64,000 nucleotides of DNA, taken from NCBI RefSeq assembly GCF_022581195.2, contig NC_061476.1, positions 8,540,098 to 8,604,097 of the forward strand, given 5' to 3'. The notes below the pieces were generated by a model. It did not search any database. It was not told the origin of the DNA and saw only the letters and a program-made list of their open reading frames with translations. Within the stretch, counting starts at the first letter, position 1. Every line of letters begins with the position of its first letter. The stretch comes from Helicoverpa zea (taxonomy: Eukaryota; Arthropoda; Insecta; Lepidoptera; Noctuidae). Below, in pieces: positions 24,601-31,566 of the stretch. The translations under genes were made by a program, and so were the position numbers.

Positions 24601-25966
24601 TTTCGTCGCTAACTTCAATTTTTAATACAATGTTTTTTAATTGAAGGTTATAAATGGCAATATGCTAATTAAAATGAATCCAAATTAAATTCTACCATCA
24701 AAAAAAAAACGAGCCAAGAAAAACGTTGATCTCGTTTTCTTGGCTCGTTTTTGTAAAATGAGGCCGAGTTAGTAAATTAGATGACAATGTATAAATAAGA
24801 AGGATAAGTTACAATAATTGATGATCTTTTATTGAAGCTTTCTAGAAGTTGGCGTTGTAAAAAAGATGAATTCGTTTATTAGAGGCTATGTCATTTGGCC
24901 GTTGCTTAGTTATAAAATTAGAAGTTTAATCATGTGTCCAATAAATAATTTTGTGGCTAGACTTATAATTTCCCCTTATAATTTTAGGCATTTTAGCAAT
25001 AAGACTTAAAAAATCTAATACACTGATTGAAGTAGGTTTTTAATTTGGGTGTCATTTTTTTTGGCCGACATGACATCACAAATCATTAAAAGGGATACAA
25101 TACAACTTTTCACTTCGTTTGCAGGTCTTTGTTTATTTTGCCACCGACTTCTAGAGCCAAGTGAAAAGTTTTTTTGTGCTCTTTCAGTATTTTGCGGAGT
25201 CGGTTTCTATATTTTGTAAATAAGTTAATTTTCTCAGGTGCACCTCTCGGCGTTCAGCGAAGCTGAATGTTCATCACTGTACCCGCCACACAGGCTGTTA
25301 GCTCGAGGCTATGACCACGAGAAACAAATGTGCTTCGGGTCTGTGCGAGGGGAAGTCATTGATACTTGCGAGGTATACTTGCTGCTATGCTTCAAGAACT
25401 TGCACTGTCTCTTAGTATTTGCAATGTTTGTGTAACTTGTAACTTTGAGCTGAATAGACTTCTTCTTATCGAGTGAGCTAGCCCTAGTGTCAAAGTTTTC
25501 TCAAATCCACCTGACGGCTTCTGACTTGGAAATTTAACAACGGCTGCTACTGTTAAGCACTCTGGGATGCCAGCTTTATTTGTCCTCCCAGGCCCGAGGG
25601 TGTAGCACCAAAAATTTCCAGACAACGGGCTGCTTTGTGAAAGCACAAAGCGATGAATAGACTTACCTATAATTGTTTACAAGACCTTTATCTAGAGATA
25701 AAAAGCTCATATTTGTTAATTTCCTATATCCGTAGGGAGACAGCGGTGGACCCCTTCAATACAATAAAGATTTGATTAGATGCCTCTTCCACATCATTGG
25801 AGTGACCTCTTACGGCAAGGACTGTGGCATCCCAGGGTCGGCTGGCATGTACACCAGGGTCTCCCACTACGTACCCTGGATTGAGAGCATCGTCTGGCCT
25901 GAAGAAACTGAAGCGAAAAGAAATAAGGATAATATGTGGCTGGATAAATGGCTGAATCCCAATTAA
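9678..25966 (+). CDS. Clip-domain serine protease, copy 1 (CLIPC-like)
   Basis: A secreted trypsin-like protease of the arthropod clip family, which acts in haemolymph cascades (immunity, melanisation, development). Exons are 9678-9759, 11828-11910, 12405-12517, 13073-13140, 22123-22286, 22649-22761, 23031-23183, 23773-23899, 25238-25372 and 25736-25966; all phases join, giving 422 residues. Signal peptide is residues 1 to about 21 (MERYKYIISVSLSVLLCCVS). The clip cysteines are C31, C40, C46, C73, C83 and C84. The catalytic triad is H201 (TAAHC), D250 (HDIALL) and S349 (GDSGGP). D343 in the S1 pocket predicts cleavage after Arg or Lys. The activation junction reads SVVL/AVGG (L155/A156); a P1 Leu is known for CLIPC members such as snake, but Ala as the new N-terminus is unusual. 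Intron 4 (9 kb) holds the composite element. Confidence 0.93.
10041..11283 (+). mobile_element. Truncated Penelope-like element with inverted arms
   Basis: Left arm 10041-10458 is the reverse complement of right arm 10858-11283 (outer ends AAATAAAACTACTTTTACGG and its complement), with unique coding DNA between. Such inverted terminal copies are common in Penelope-like elements. The reverse transcriptase part is missing. Flanking host DNA has ACTTCTGAGAGC on both sides (10026 and 11327), possibly an imperfect target duplication. It is absent from intron 1 of protease copy 2. Confidence 0.8.
10436..11146 (+). CDS. GIY-YIG endonuclease part of Penelope-like protein
   Basis: A 236-residue frame with a GIY-YIG nuclease core: GVYKLECDCGLSYIGQTKRS followed by GTRVKEH. 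The CDCG cysteines sit just before YIG as in Penelope-like elements, where this endonuclease is the C-terminal domain after the reverse transcriptase. The first residues read through the left inverted arm, so this start is probably artificial. The frame is otherwise open to the stop, so it decayed little after truncation. Confidence 0.8.
   Translation: MSSVCSQTLICDEQHLGAELQHVKQVLHDNKLRVPRPRRRTRVKPATVERLPAVLPYIRGVTGKIGYILKRASIKTYFKPLKKISQFLPPVKCHIPLQDAGVYKLECDCGLSYIGQTKRSIGTRVKEHIADVKHRRSRQSAVCEHTLDKAQHYIRFDKPQVLARENRFLPRMIREAIEIKKHPNFNREDGWCIPPAWNPIIETIKSKSKPTTARPMDTVSSFCVNRIVNNNQQNVG
11409..11470 (+). mobile_element. Non-LTR retrotransposon tail remnant
   Basis: A short remnant: GGTAGACGCTCAGTGGGGAG, GGCCTACGTTTAGCAGTGGA and a TGATGATGATGA tail. 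It matches the 3' ends of RTE-like elements elsewhere here. It is shared with protease copy 2 (about 31765-31830), so it predates the duplication. Confidence 0.55.
12605..12872 (-). mobile_element. tRNA-derived SINE in protease copy 1
   Basis: On the minus strand it starts with a tRNA-like head: a box-A-like GTAGGTAAAGAACC and a perfect box B, GGGTTCGATTCC. A SINE body ends in CAGTGGGACGAGAAAAAGGC. The same SINE is in copy 2 (33605-33853) but truncated there, so it was inserted before the duplication. Confidence 0.75.
13380..13660 (-). repeat. 120-bp tandem repeats, left arm
   Basis: About two and a half units of the 119-122-bp repeat, marked by CAAAAGTTGTTC and TCGAAGATCT blocks, in reverse orientation relative to the arrays at 20640-21110 and 27775-28440. 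Confidence 0.75.
14271..15981 (-). mobile_element. RTE-like retrotransposon with target duplication
   Basis: A 5'-truncated non-LTR element on the minus strand, flanked by a 13-bp direct repeat ATAATGGACAAGT (14258-14270 and 15982-15994). The corresponding places in the right arm (near 20565) and the single copy at about 27390 lack it, which confirms the insertion boundaries. Its 3' end (low coordinate) reads GGGAACAGGGCAGGAGAAAG. Confidence 0.9.
14299..15981 (-). CDS. Reverse transcriptase (RTE-like), endonuclease lost
   Basis: About 560 residues of uninterrupted reverse transcriptase. Visible motifs are KAIGPDGIPVEVWK, NNYRGIKLMSHSMKVWE, FVDLEKAYDRVPRE, GLHQGSALSPYLF and the catalytic LFADDIVLVGE, then the thumb and VLYGSECWALKK. 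The apurinic endonuclease domain that should precede it is absent. The frame runs on upstream to 16026, but those first residues are host DNA beyond the element boundary at 15981, so that start is artificial. No inactivating stop was seen, suggesting a fairly young insertion. Confidence 0.88.
   Translation of the reverse strand, partial: GQNDFYRLVKSREKMTRDVCQIRCVKNGDGTVLSNDVEIKGRWKEYFERLMNEENEWSGVLHHKAVNEGLVRNVCEDEVRLAVNGMKNGKAIGPDGIPVEVWKLLKMDGWKWLALFFNKLLQEETIPDEWCNSFLVPIFKNKGDVLNCNNYRGIKLMSHSMKVWEKVIERRLREESDIARNQFGFMPGRSTTDAIFCIRQLCEKYRGAHKNLHMVFVDLEKAYDRVPREVLWWALEEKGIPGKYVQLIRAMYGRCRTEVRSAAGTTASFSVGVGLHQGSALSPYLFLLVMDALTADIREEAPWCMLFADDIVLVGESGPEVQSRLEAWRLRLETVGLKVSRSKTEYLHCDFGGISGPMTITLAGMPLPVCSDFRYLGSLVQSDGEVNRDVTHRINTGWMKWRQVTSAICDPRMPLKLKGKIYKSVIRPVVLYGSECWALKKRDEKRVHVTEMRMLRWMCGVTRMDKVRNDYIRGSLKVAPVTEKMRSRRLSWYGHVMRRDDTHATKCVLSMNVDGWRGRGRPKKRWMDCLKDDMNRKGVSVSMTSDRGKWKKMTYCADPK
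16150..16532 (-). mobile_element. tRNA-derived SINE, left arm
   Basis: On the minus strand it starts GTGGTGACCTAGTGGTTAGA and ends near CCTTAACATAGTTGGGGAAA. The same SINE lies at the matching place in the right arm (19285-19685) and in the single copy (26858-27235). I recognise it as a lepidopteran SINE with a tRNA-like head. Confidence 0.75.
17110..17745 (-). mobile_element. 3' end of an R1-like retrotransposon
   Basis: The minus-strand frame (17705-17127) encodes a C-terminal domain with the zinc-knuckle pattern CHHCADSLKGTVDHTVQVC, as at the end of R1-clade second open reading frames. The downstream part is GC-rich. A shorter copy of the same 3' end lies at 52318-52470. Confidence 0.7.
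17760..18003 (+). mobile_element. Jockey-like retrotransposon 3' tail
   Basis: Contains TTTCTTGCCAGCTCTTCTCC, CAAAGGCCTTTTTGAAATAA and an ATTTTGATTTTGATTT end, the layout of Jockey-type 3' untranslated ends in moths. No coding part remains. Confidence 0.6.
18371..18467. mobile_element. 97-bp perfect hairpin flanked by TTAA
   Basis: Two perfectly complementary 41-bp arms (18371-18411 and 18427-18467) enclose a 15-nt loop. The arms start GGCTCGAGCAGACCGGATGC. TTAA lies immediately on both sides (18367-18370 and 18468-18471), the duplication made by piggyBac-type transposases. It may be a minimal element consisting only of its ends. Confidence 0.75.
18707..18910 (+). mobile_element. Short Helitron inside the composite element
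   Basis: It starts TCCTACTAATATTATAAACG and ends GGGCACCAGCTAG between A (18706) and T (18911). The body GTTACTCTTTCACGCAAAAA and GACGAAGTCGCGGGCACCAG is typical of the lepidopteran family. Confidence 0.8.
19285..19685 (+). mobile_element. tRNA-derived SINE, right arm
   Basis: Plus-strand copy of the SINE at 16150-16532. The head is GTCGTGGTGACCAAGTGG and the rear part reads GGTAACCGAGTTGTGGAGG. There is a small internal duplication near the box-A region compared with the other copies. Confidence 0.75.
19690..20400 (+). mobile_element. Non-LTR retrotransposon 3' region
   Basis: A GC-rich segment starting GGATATAAGCTCCGCAGGAC and ending CCCGAGGTCTGGAAGAGAC, flanked by AATAATAATG on both sides (about 19681 and 20401). 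That suggests a target duplication inside the SINE tail; the single copy at about 27235 lacks it. It looks like the 3' untranslated region of an R1-group element, but no coding part remains, so the family is uncertain. Confidence 0.6.
20640..21110 (+). repeat. 120-bp tandem repeats, right arm
   Basis: Four units with a period near 120 bp. Each has a CTAAAACGTCATACC-like start, CTGGGCTCTTGGAGTT-like middle, and CAGGTGTTTTAGATCTTC. Some units encode short open frames only because they are repeated. Confidence 0.85.
21559..21837 (+). mobile_element. Helitron with empty site in the other gene copy
   Basis: It starts TCTAACTAATATTATAAATG and ends GCAAAAGCTAG. The flanks CAGATTAA and TCTTAGTATAAA join exactly to the sequence at this position in protease copy 2 (before its own later insertion), so insertion occurred between A and T with no duplication. 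Length is 279 bp. Confidence 0.9.
21990..22118 (+). mobile_element. Jockey-like tail abutting exon 5 of copy 1
   Basis: Contains GGAGTTTCTTGCCGGTTCTT and ends ATACTTTGACTTTT, directly followed by the CAG acceptor of exon 5. It is present in both protease copies (about 43685-43812 in copy 2), so it predates the duplication. The pyrimidine tract used for splicing appears to lie in the element's tail. Confidence 0.6.
22796..22945 (-). mobile_element. SINE 3' fragment in intron 6 (copy 1)
   Basis: CCCGAGCCTTTTCCCAACTA through GTTACTCGGGCAACCCAATA matches the rear of the 16150 SINE, without the tRNA head. The same fragment lies at 44504-44645 in copy 2, so it was inserted before the duplication. 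Confidence 0.7.
24300..24640. repeat. GC-rich interspersed repeat in intron 8 (copy 1)
   Basis: A sharply GC-rich island in an A+T-rich intron: GCGCTGCGGGGCTCCG, GGTTTTCACGCTCACC, CAGCTCGCAGGCCGCC, and GACTACGTGGAGTCGGTTTT. It is shared with copy 2 (48185-48500), where about 33 bp near the middle is missing. I have seen similar text in noctuid introns, but cannot name the family. The open frames in it look like chance products of base composition. Confidence 0.6.
24704..24752. repeat. Intronic hairpin (copy 1)
   Basis: A 20-bp stem, AAACGAGCCAAGAAAA paired with TTTTCTTGGCTCGTTT, with a short loop. It is conserved at 48563-48611 in copy 2. It could be a minute inverted-repeat element or a structured RNA segment; nothing in the sequence decides between these. 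Confidence 0.6.
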
Positions 25967-26149
25967 CATTGTTATTTATACAAAACAAACCCTGAGTTGC
26001 TGGAAGTTTATACCACTACTAATGAAAATATTCTGCCCAAAATTATTTTCTAAAGTCACGGTCTGAACACTGTAACTAAGTGACCGTACTCAATACATTT
26101 TAAAATAATTTAGTACTTATTTTAAAATGTATTGTACTTGTTTTATTGT

Positions 26150-26155
26150 AATAAA
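26150..26155 (+). terminator. Polyadenylation signal of protease copy 1
   Basis: AATAAA lies 184 bp after the stop codon. At the same place in copy 2 the hexamer reads AATCAA. Confidence 0.6.
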
Positions 26156-26199
26156 GTACGTATAAAATATTACATTTCACATGTAAACCTAATACGCTG

Positions 26200-26850
26200 A
26201 CTGAATTCGATAGTGGCACATGACAAAATTGAACAATTTGAGAAAACATACAATAAATGTTCGAAGACTAGTGCGCGCGCACAAAAAAGCTCATACCGAC
26301 TGTGTTTTATGGAATATATAGTTCATGTTTGGTTTATAGACATCTACGCTATAGCTTCAGCTGCTGGCAGTAATAGTTTTTAAATTTTTCTTGTTATTTT
26401 TATTAATATGAGGTTCAGAAGATGGTGACTCCGAGTTGTGCCAGTATTGCATTGTTTTGTTTTCACCTTTATTAATTATGCTGGAAATTATGTTATAAAA
26501 GTAAAGAAAATAAGAATGCATTTTCACGAAAAACTAGCTAAGTAGATTATATAAGTATAAGTATTTATATAAGATTAGAAGTGTCTATCAATGAAACTGT
26601 TAAATCATAAATAAAAGTACCATAAATGTTTAATAATTATTTATTAGCATACTTTTCAGTCTGACTGACTTATTGAGAATCAGTTTTAAACAAATCAACA
26701 AACGAAATGTAATTATTGTACTCTACGTTTGCACTTATAAAAAGAAAAAAAATTAACCAACATTTTATCAAAACCTCTTTAAGTTTCAGATCAGTAAACT
26801 CTCAAATTTCGAATAAATCAGTATTAAGATTCCCGTAGGAAATTATAGAA
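26200..26850. other. A+T-rich spacer after protease copy 1
   Basis: No gene, exon or repeat family was recognised. Matching to copy 2 ends at about 26194, so this is unique DNA between the duplicated segment and the single-copy repeat unit that follows. Confidence 0.5.
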
Positions 26851-26854
26851 CACT

Positions 26855-28753
26855 AGTGGTGACCTAGTGGTTAGAGAACCAATCTCTCAAGTATGAGTAT
26901 GTGACTGCGATTCCAGGTCTGGCAAGTACTTGCCAATGCAACTTTTCTTAGTTCGTATATACTTTCTAAGAATATTTTGGACACCAATGACCGGTTTTTG
27001 GAGGAGCTGTCATTTCTAGTGTGTCCCGGCTGTTAATGAACATCCTTGGCAGTCGTTATGGGCAGTCAGAAGTCAGCTGTAAGTGTGACCAGTTTTACCA
27101 AGAGGTATTGGGTTGAGCGGGTAACCGGGTTGTGGAGGTCAGATAGGCAGTCGTTTCTTGTAAAACACTGGTACTCAGTTGCATCGAAGCCGACCTTAAC
27201 ATAGTTGGGGAAAAGGCTCTTGAGGTAATAACAATAATAACAATGAGATTTAACGCAACAAAGTCGGAGAGTGGGGGCTCGTGATGTCACGTCTATGTAA
27301 AATTTGTACTAAGAAGTGACTTAACACAAAATTCAAGTTCACATTATCTTCGTTGTTCTTTGTTTGTGAAAGAAAAGAAAAAATACTTGTCCATTATTTT
27401 AGGGTTATCTAAAAGGCGGACTATTACGGCGGAACATTGGAAAAGATTCGACCTCTTTCTAGCCATGGTAATAGTTTTATTGTGAAGAAGATACCTGATC
27501 AATTAAAATCTGGCTGACTGCCCCCTCGCCTCCCGCGGTACTGAGTAGGCTACCCTCTCACGAAGATAAATGGAAAAGAATACATCACTCACATAGCATT
27601 AAAACTCGAACATTCATTCTATAAAGTTTTGTAGTAAAAGAGTAAAATTGACGATGATATGCCATCACCATTGAAAGTTTATCCTAAACTATTACCGCCT
27701 TCATCGCTTGGAGGTACTTCCAGCTTATTATATCATTATACAGTGAAATTAGAGATAGCTTTCATTTCCACATCAGTTGTTTCTGATCTTCGATTCTCAT
27801 AAGTCAACAGAAAATATACATCAGATCGAACAACTTTTGCTAAAACGTCATTTCAAGTGTAGTTCACTGTGTGGGCACTTGGAGTTCAACTGCAGATGTT
27901 TTAGATCTTCGATTTTTGTAAGTCAACAGAGAGTGCTCATCAGATTGAACAACTTTTGCTAAAACGGTATTCCTATGTATGCTATCGTGTGGCTGGGCTC
28001 TTGAAGTTCCGCATCAGGTGTTCCAGATCTTCGATTTTTATAGGTCAATAGAGAGTGCTTATTAGATTGAACAACTTTTGCTAAAACGTCATACCTTTAT
28101 ATGCTATAGTCTAGCTGGGCTTCTGGAGTTCTACATCAGGTGTTTTAGATCTTCAATTTTTATAAGTCAACAAAGAGTGCTTATCAGATAGAACAACTTT
28201 TGCTAAAACGTCATACCCGTATATGCTACAGAGTAGCTGGGCTCTTGGGGTTCCACATCAGGTGTTTTAGATCTTCATTTTTTATAAGTCAACAGAGAGT
28301 GCTTATCAGATAGAACAACTTTTGCTAAAACGTCATACCCGGTTATGCTACAGTGTAGCTGGGCTCTTGGGGTTCCACATCAGGTGTTCCAGATCTTCAA
28401 ATTTATTCTCTCAGTCGAAAATGCTCATCACGTGGAACAATTTTTGCCATGGCACCATTTTTGTATCTCTTATAGTTTTGTTGATCTGTTGCAGTTCTGC
28501 ACCAGGTCTTCAAGTTTCGAAGATAAATTATAGCCTATATGTTGCCCAGACTTTATACCGATACAACAAAGAAAAAATCATTGAAATCCGTCCAGTAGTT
28601 CCGAAGATTAGCGTGTACAAACAAACAGACAAACAGACAGAATTTTTTTTTTGGATTTGTGCTCTATTACTGTTTCTGAACTCCACTCAATTATTATTTT
28701 TTTTATTATATTCAATGTACAGACAAAGTTTTTTTACAGATTTATTATATGTA
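26855..28753 (+). mobile_element. Single arm-type unit of the composite element
   Basis: In order: tRNA-type SINE (26858-27235), a core matching the left arm in reverse (about 27260-27770 versus 13680-14265 plus 15985-16150), five 120-bp repeats (27775-28440) and the A/T-rich tail ending TTATTATATGTATATAGAT. The outer terminus GACCGGGCTA seen in the composite element is missing, cut off where the second duplicated segment begins. So the arm exists as one unit as well as in an inverted pair. Confidence 0.75.
27775..28440 (+). repeat. 120-bp tandem repeats, single unit
   Basis: Five units with AAAACG starts at 27842, 27961, 28083, 28205 and 28327, that is periods of 119, 122, 122 and 122 bp. 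This is the best-preserved array of the family in the window. Confidence 0.9.
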
Positions 28754-29115
28754 TATAGATGAAACCCTATATCCCTTGGTCCCGACATCACGCATGAACG
28801 ACTGAACCGTTTAAGCTGAAAATAGACGGGAAGTAGCTTTGTCCCGGGAGAAGGATACTTACCTATAGGATTTTTGAGTTTTTGTCAGCGTCCGGTTACG
28901 TAAAGCAATTATTTCCCCACGCGGGTGGAACCGCGGGCGGAAGCTAATAGGTATAAAATAAATCGGGGACGGGAAACTTGGGGATCAGGTCGGTACCTCC
29001 TGTACTAACCCAATTTTTCCGTCATTTTATAGGGCTAGGCAATTTTTAACGCTTGCTATGCGCATTCAAATAAGTTTCGTAGGTAAGATATTAACCTTCG
29101 CAGATAATCACAATC

Positions 29116-31239
29116 GTGCAATGAAATGAAATGAAATAAAATGAAATGAAATCGTTTATTTTGCAAGTTGGACATTACATCACTTTTACACGTCATTTTA
29201 AGAACGCTGAGGTCGGCATTTCCTAACTGACTGATCCCTGAGAAGAAACGCCGAAACAAACGCAAGGGTCATAGTCTCTTTTAAAGTCCAAACATGTTAT
29301 AAATCAAGTAATATCATGTGTGAGTGTCACCATGTACGCGGTCTCGAATGGCCTTTTGAGGAAAGAGCCACATCAGGCTGGAGCTGACCAGTCCCAACAG
29401 ACGGCACGCATGCATCAGTCGTCGTGTAGCTCAAACCATATCTTAGGGAGATCAACGACCTGTCACACGACGATACCAGATCTGCAGAACATTTGCGTAG
29501 GCCATTCAAAAATACTCAAACCCGCCAGACAGTATTTATGTTATAAGAATATATGTTTCTCGCATACACGATACTCACATTCACAATAATAATAATAAAA
29601 AAAAAAAATACAATTATAGTATATAAATGTCAATAAACAATGTCATTAATAAAATGTTATCTGATGATAATATATATTTAAATGTCAAAAGTAACAATAC
29701 ACAGGCATTTGAAAAGATATCACTCACTAAGCGAGCAGCTCATTCCCAAGCTTTTTTATCATTTAAATAATCAGATATTTTGTAATATCCTTTTTTCAAA
29801 AGTTTGGATTTTATATGATTTTTAAATTTCTTGATAGGCAAATCACGAACCGCTTTGGGAAGTTTATTGTAAAAGCGTATACATTGACCCATGAACGAGT
29901 TGCTTACTCTGTGGAGGCGAGTAGCATGTACAGCAAGATTATGTTTATTCCTAGTATTTATGCTATGAACATCTGACATTTGAACAAAGTCAGTTATGTT
30001 TTTACGTACGTACATTAAATTTTCAAAAATGTATTGAGAGGCAACAGTCAGAATATTTATTTCTTTGAATTTCTCTCTGAGAGAAACTTTTGGACCCAGA
30101 TTATAAATGGCTCGAACAGCTCTTTTCTGTAAAATAAATATAGTCTCAACATCCGCACAGTTTCCCCAAAGGAGGATCCCATACGTCATTGAACTATGAA
30201 AGTAACTAAAATAAACTATTCTGGCTGTGTCCACATCGGTGATTAGACGGATCTTTTTAATAGCATAGGCGGCGGAACTAAGTTTTCCTGACAGTTTAAC
30301 AATATGTGGGCCCCATTGGAGTTTGGAATCAACGGTCAAACCAAGAAATACCGTTGACTCAACAGGCTTCAACTCTACTCCATTTAGTTGTACATTAGTT
30401 TGTAACTGCCTTACGTTGGGCGTTGAGAATTTAATTAACTTCGTTTTAGACTCATTTAAAAGAAGATTATTGACATTAAACCAATGAACAACCTTAGAGA
30501 GTGCATTGTTAACTTCGTCAAAATTGTCGAGTTGGCGCTTGATTTTAAAAACGAGTGAAGTATCATCGGCAAACAACACAATCTTGTGATTATCCCTTAT
30601 GTGATAAGGGAGGTCATTAATATAAATAAGGAACAAAAAAGGGCCTAGAATTGAACCCTGTGGAACCCCCATGGTGACCGTAGATCCAGAAGACCTCTTA
30701 CCGTTGACATCTACCTTCTGAATTCTATTATGCAAATAAGAAGTCAGAAGGTCAAGAGCCTTATTTTTGATACCATAGTGGTGAAGTTTCCTGATGAGTA
30801 TATCATGGTGCACGCAATCAAAAGCCTTGGACAAGTCGCAGAAAATACCGAGCGCATCCTGCGAATCCTCCCAGGCCTCGAATATATTTTTAAGCAATTC
30901 CACACCCGCATCCGTAGTAGAACGACCCTTGGTAAATCCAAATTGTTTAGTGTGCAACAAGTTGTTTCTATTAAAATGGCTCAACAATTGACGTAATATT
31001 AACTTCTCAAAAATTTTACTCAAAGTGGGTAAAATTGAAATTGGCCGAAAATTTGATGGATCGGTTGTACTACCAGATTTAAACAATGGAATTACTTTAC
31101 TAAGTTTCATCAAGTCAGGAAAAACACCAGATGCAACACAAGAGTTAAACACAGTTGCTAAATAAGGTGAAATTATTTCAATTATCGATGAGATTATCTG
31201 AACTGACAATCCCCAAAGGTCAGCAGTCTTCCAAAGGTG
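29116..31239 (-). mobile_element. 5'-truncated CR1/Jockey-group retrotransposon
   Basis: Inserted on the minus strand upstream of protease copy 2; copy 1 (near 9565) has the empty site. The 3' end is a run of AAATG/AAATA-type pentamers (29120-29150), a microsatellite tail as in CR1/L2-type elements. The coding region is open (next entry). Confidence 0.8.
29740..31239 (-). CDS. Reverse transcriptase fragment (CR1/Jockey group)
   Basis: About 500 residues without a stop. Motifs in order: VIPLFKSGSTTDPSNFRPIS, FGFTKGRSTTDA, IFCDLSKAFDCVHHDIL, GVPQGSILGPFLFL, and catalytic VLFADDTSLVF. The C-terminal part (YFSYFHSSMTYGILLWG, HNLAVHATRLHRVSNSF) is typical of this group. The endonuclease domain and first frame are missing by 5' truncation. 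Confidence 0.85.
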   Translation of the reverse strand, partial: HLWKTADLWGLSVQIISSIIEIISPYLATVFNSCVASGVFPDLMKLSKVIPLFKSGSTTDPSNFRPISILPTLSKIFEKLILRQLLSHFNRNNLLHTKQFGFTKGRSTTDAGVELLKNIFEAWEDSQDALGIFCDLSKAFDCVHHDILIRKLHHYGIKNKALDLLTSYLHNRIQKVDVNGKRSSGSTVTMGVPQGSILGPFLFLIYINDLPYHIRDNHKIVLFADDTSLVFKIKRQLDNFDEVNNALSKVVHWFNVNNLLLNESKTKLIKFSTPNVRQLQTNVQLNGVELKPVESTVFLGLTVDSKLQWGPHIVKLSGKLSSAAYAIKKIRLITDVDTARIVYFSYFHSSMTYGILLWGNCADVETIFILQKRAVRAIYNLGPKVSLREKFKEINILTVASQYIFENLMYVRKNITDFVQMSDVHSINTRNKHNLAVHATRLHRVSNSFMGQCIRFYNKLPKAVRDLPIKKFKNHIKSKLLKKGYYKISDYLNDKKAWE

Positions 31240-31290
31240 CATCTATAGAAACCAGTTTGATGATGATATACAAAGCCTTTTATTTTTAGA

Positions 31291-31496
31291 CTAGCCGTTT
31301 TCCCGCGGTATCACCCGCGTCCCGTGGGAGCTACTGCCCGCACCGGCATAAAATATAGCCTATGTTACTCGCAGATAATATAGCTTTCTAATGGTGAAAG
31401 AATATTTAAAATCGGTCCAGTAACTTTTGAGTTTATCCATTACAACCAAACAAACAAACAAAGTTTTCCTCTTTATAATATGATGATGAGTATAGA
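31291..31496 (-). mobile_element. Helitron upstream of protease copy 2
   Basis: On the minus strand it runs from TCTATACTCATCATCATAT to GGAAAACGGCTAG. The flanks TTTTTAGA and TTATAATTGGCATG join as the unoccupied TTTTTAGATCATAATTGG of copy 1 near 9605. Insertion is exactly between A and T; 206 bp. Confidence 0.85.
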
Positions 31497-31566
31497 TTAT
31501 AATTGGCATGTTCTACGATTTGTATGTGTATTAATTTGGTTTAACTTGTGGTTGCAAGACCTCAGT

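Larger units (their letters stand above)
9227..26194. repeat. Segmental duplication, copy 1 (protease gene)
   Basis: This segment and about 28753-50000 are tandem copies. They match through all ten exons and most intron sequence, including shared old insertions (SINEs, a Jockey tail, a GC-rich repeat and an intronic hairpin), and stop matching after TGTAAACCTAATA. Length differences come from copy-specific transposons. Confidence 0.9.

Noticed and set aside
24298..24644. Overlapping frames in the GC-rich island
   Set aside because: All lie in a repeat shared by both introns and the frames differ between the copies because of an indel.
13380..28440. 120-bp repeat arrays as a CRISPR-like array
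   Set aside because: There are no short identical repeats with variable spacers; whole 120-bp units diverge evenly. The genome is eukaryotic.
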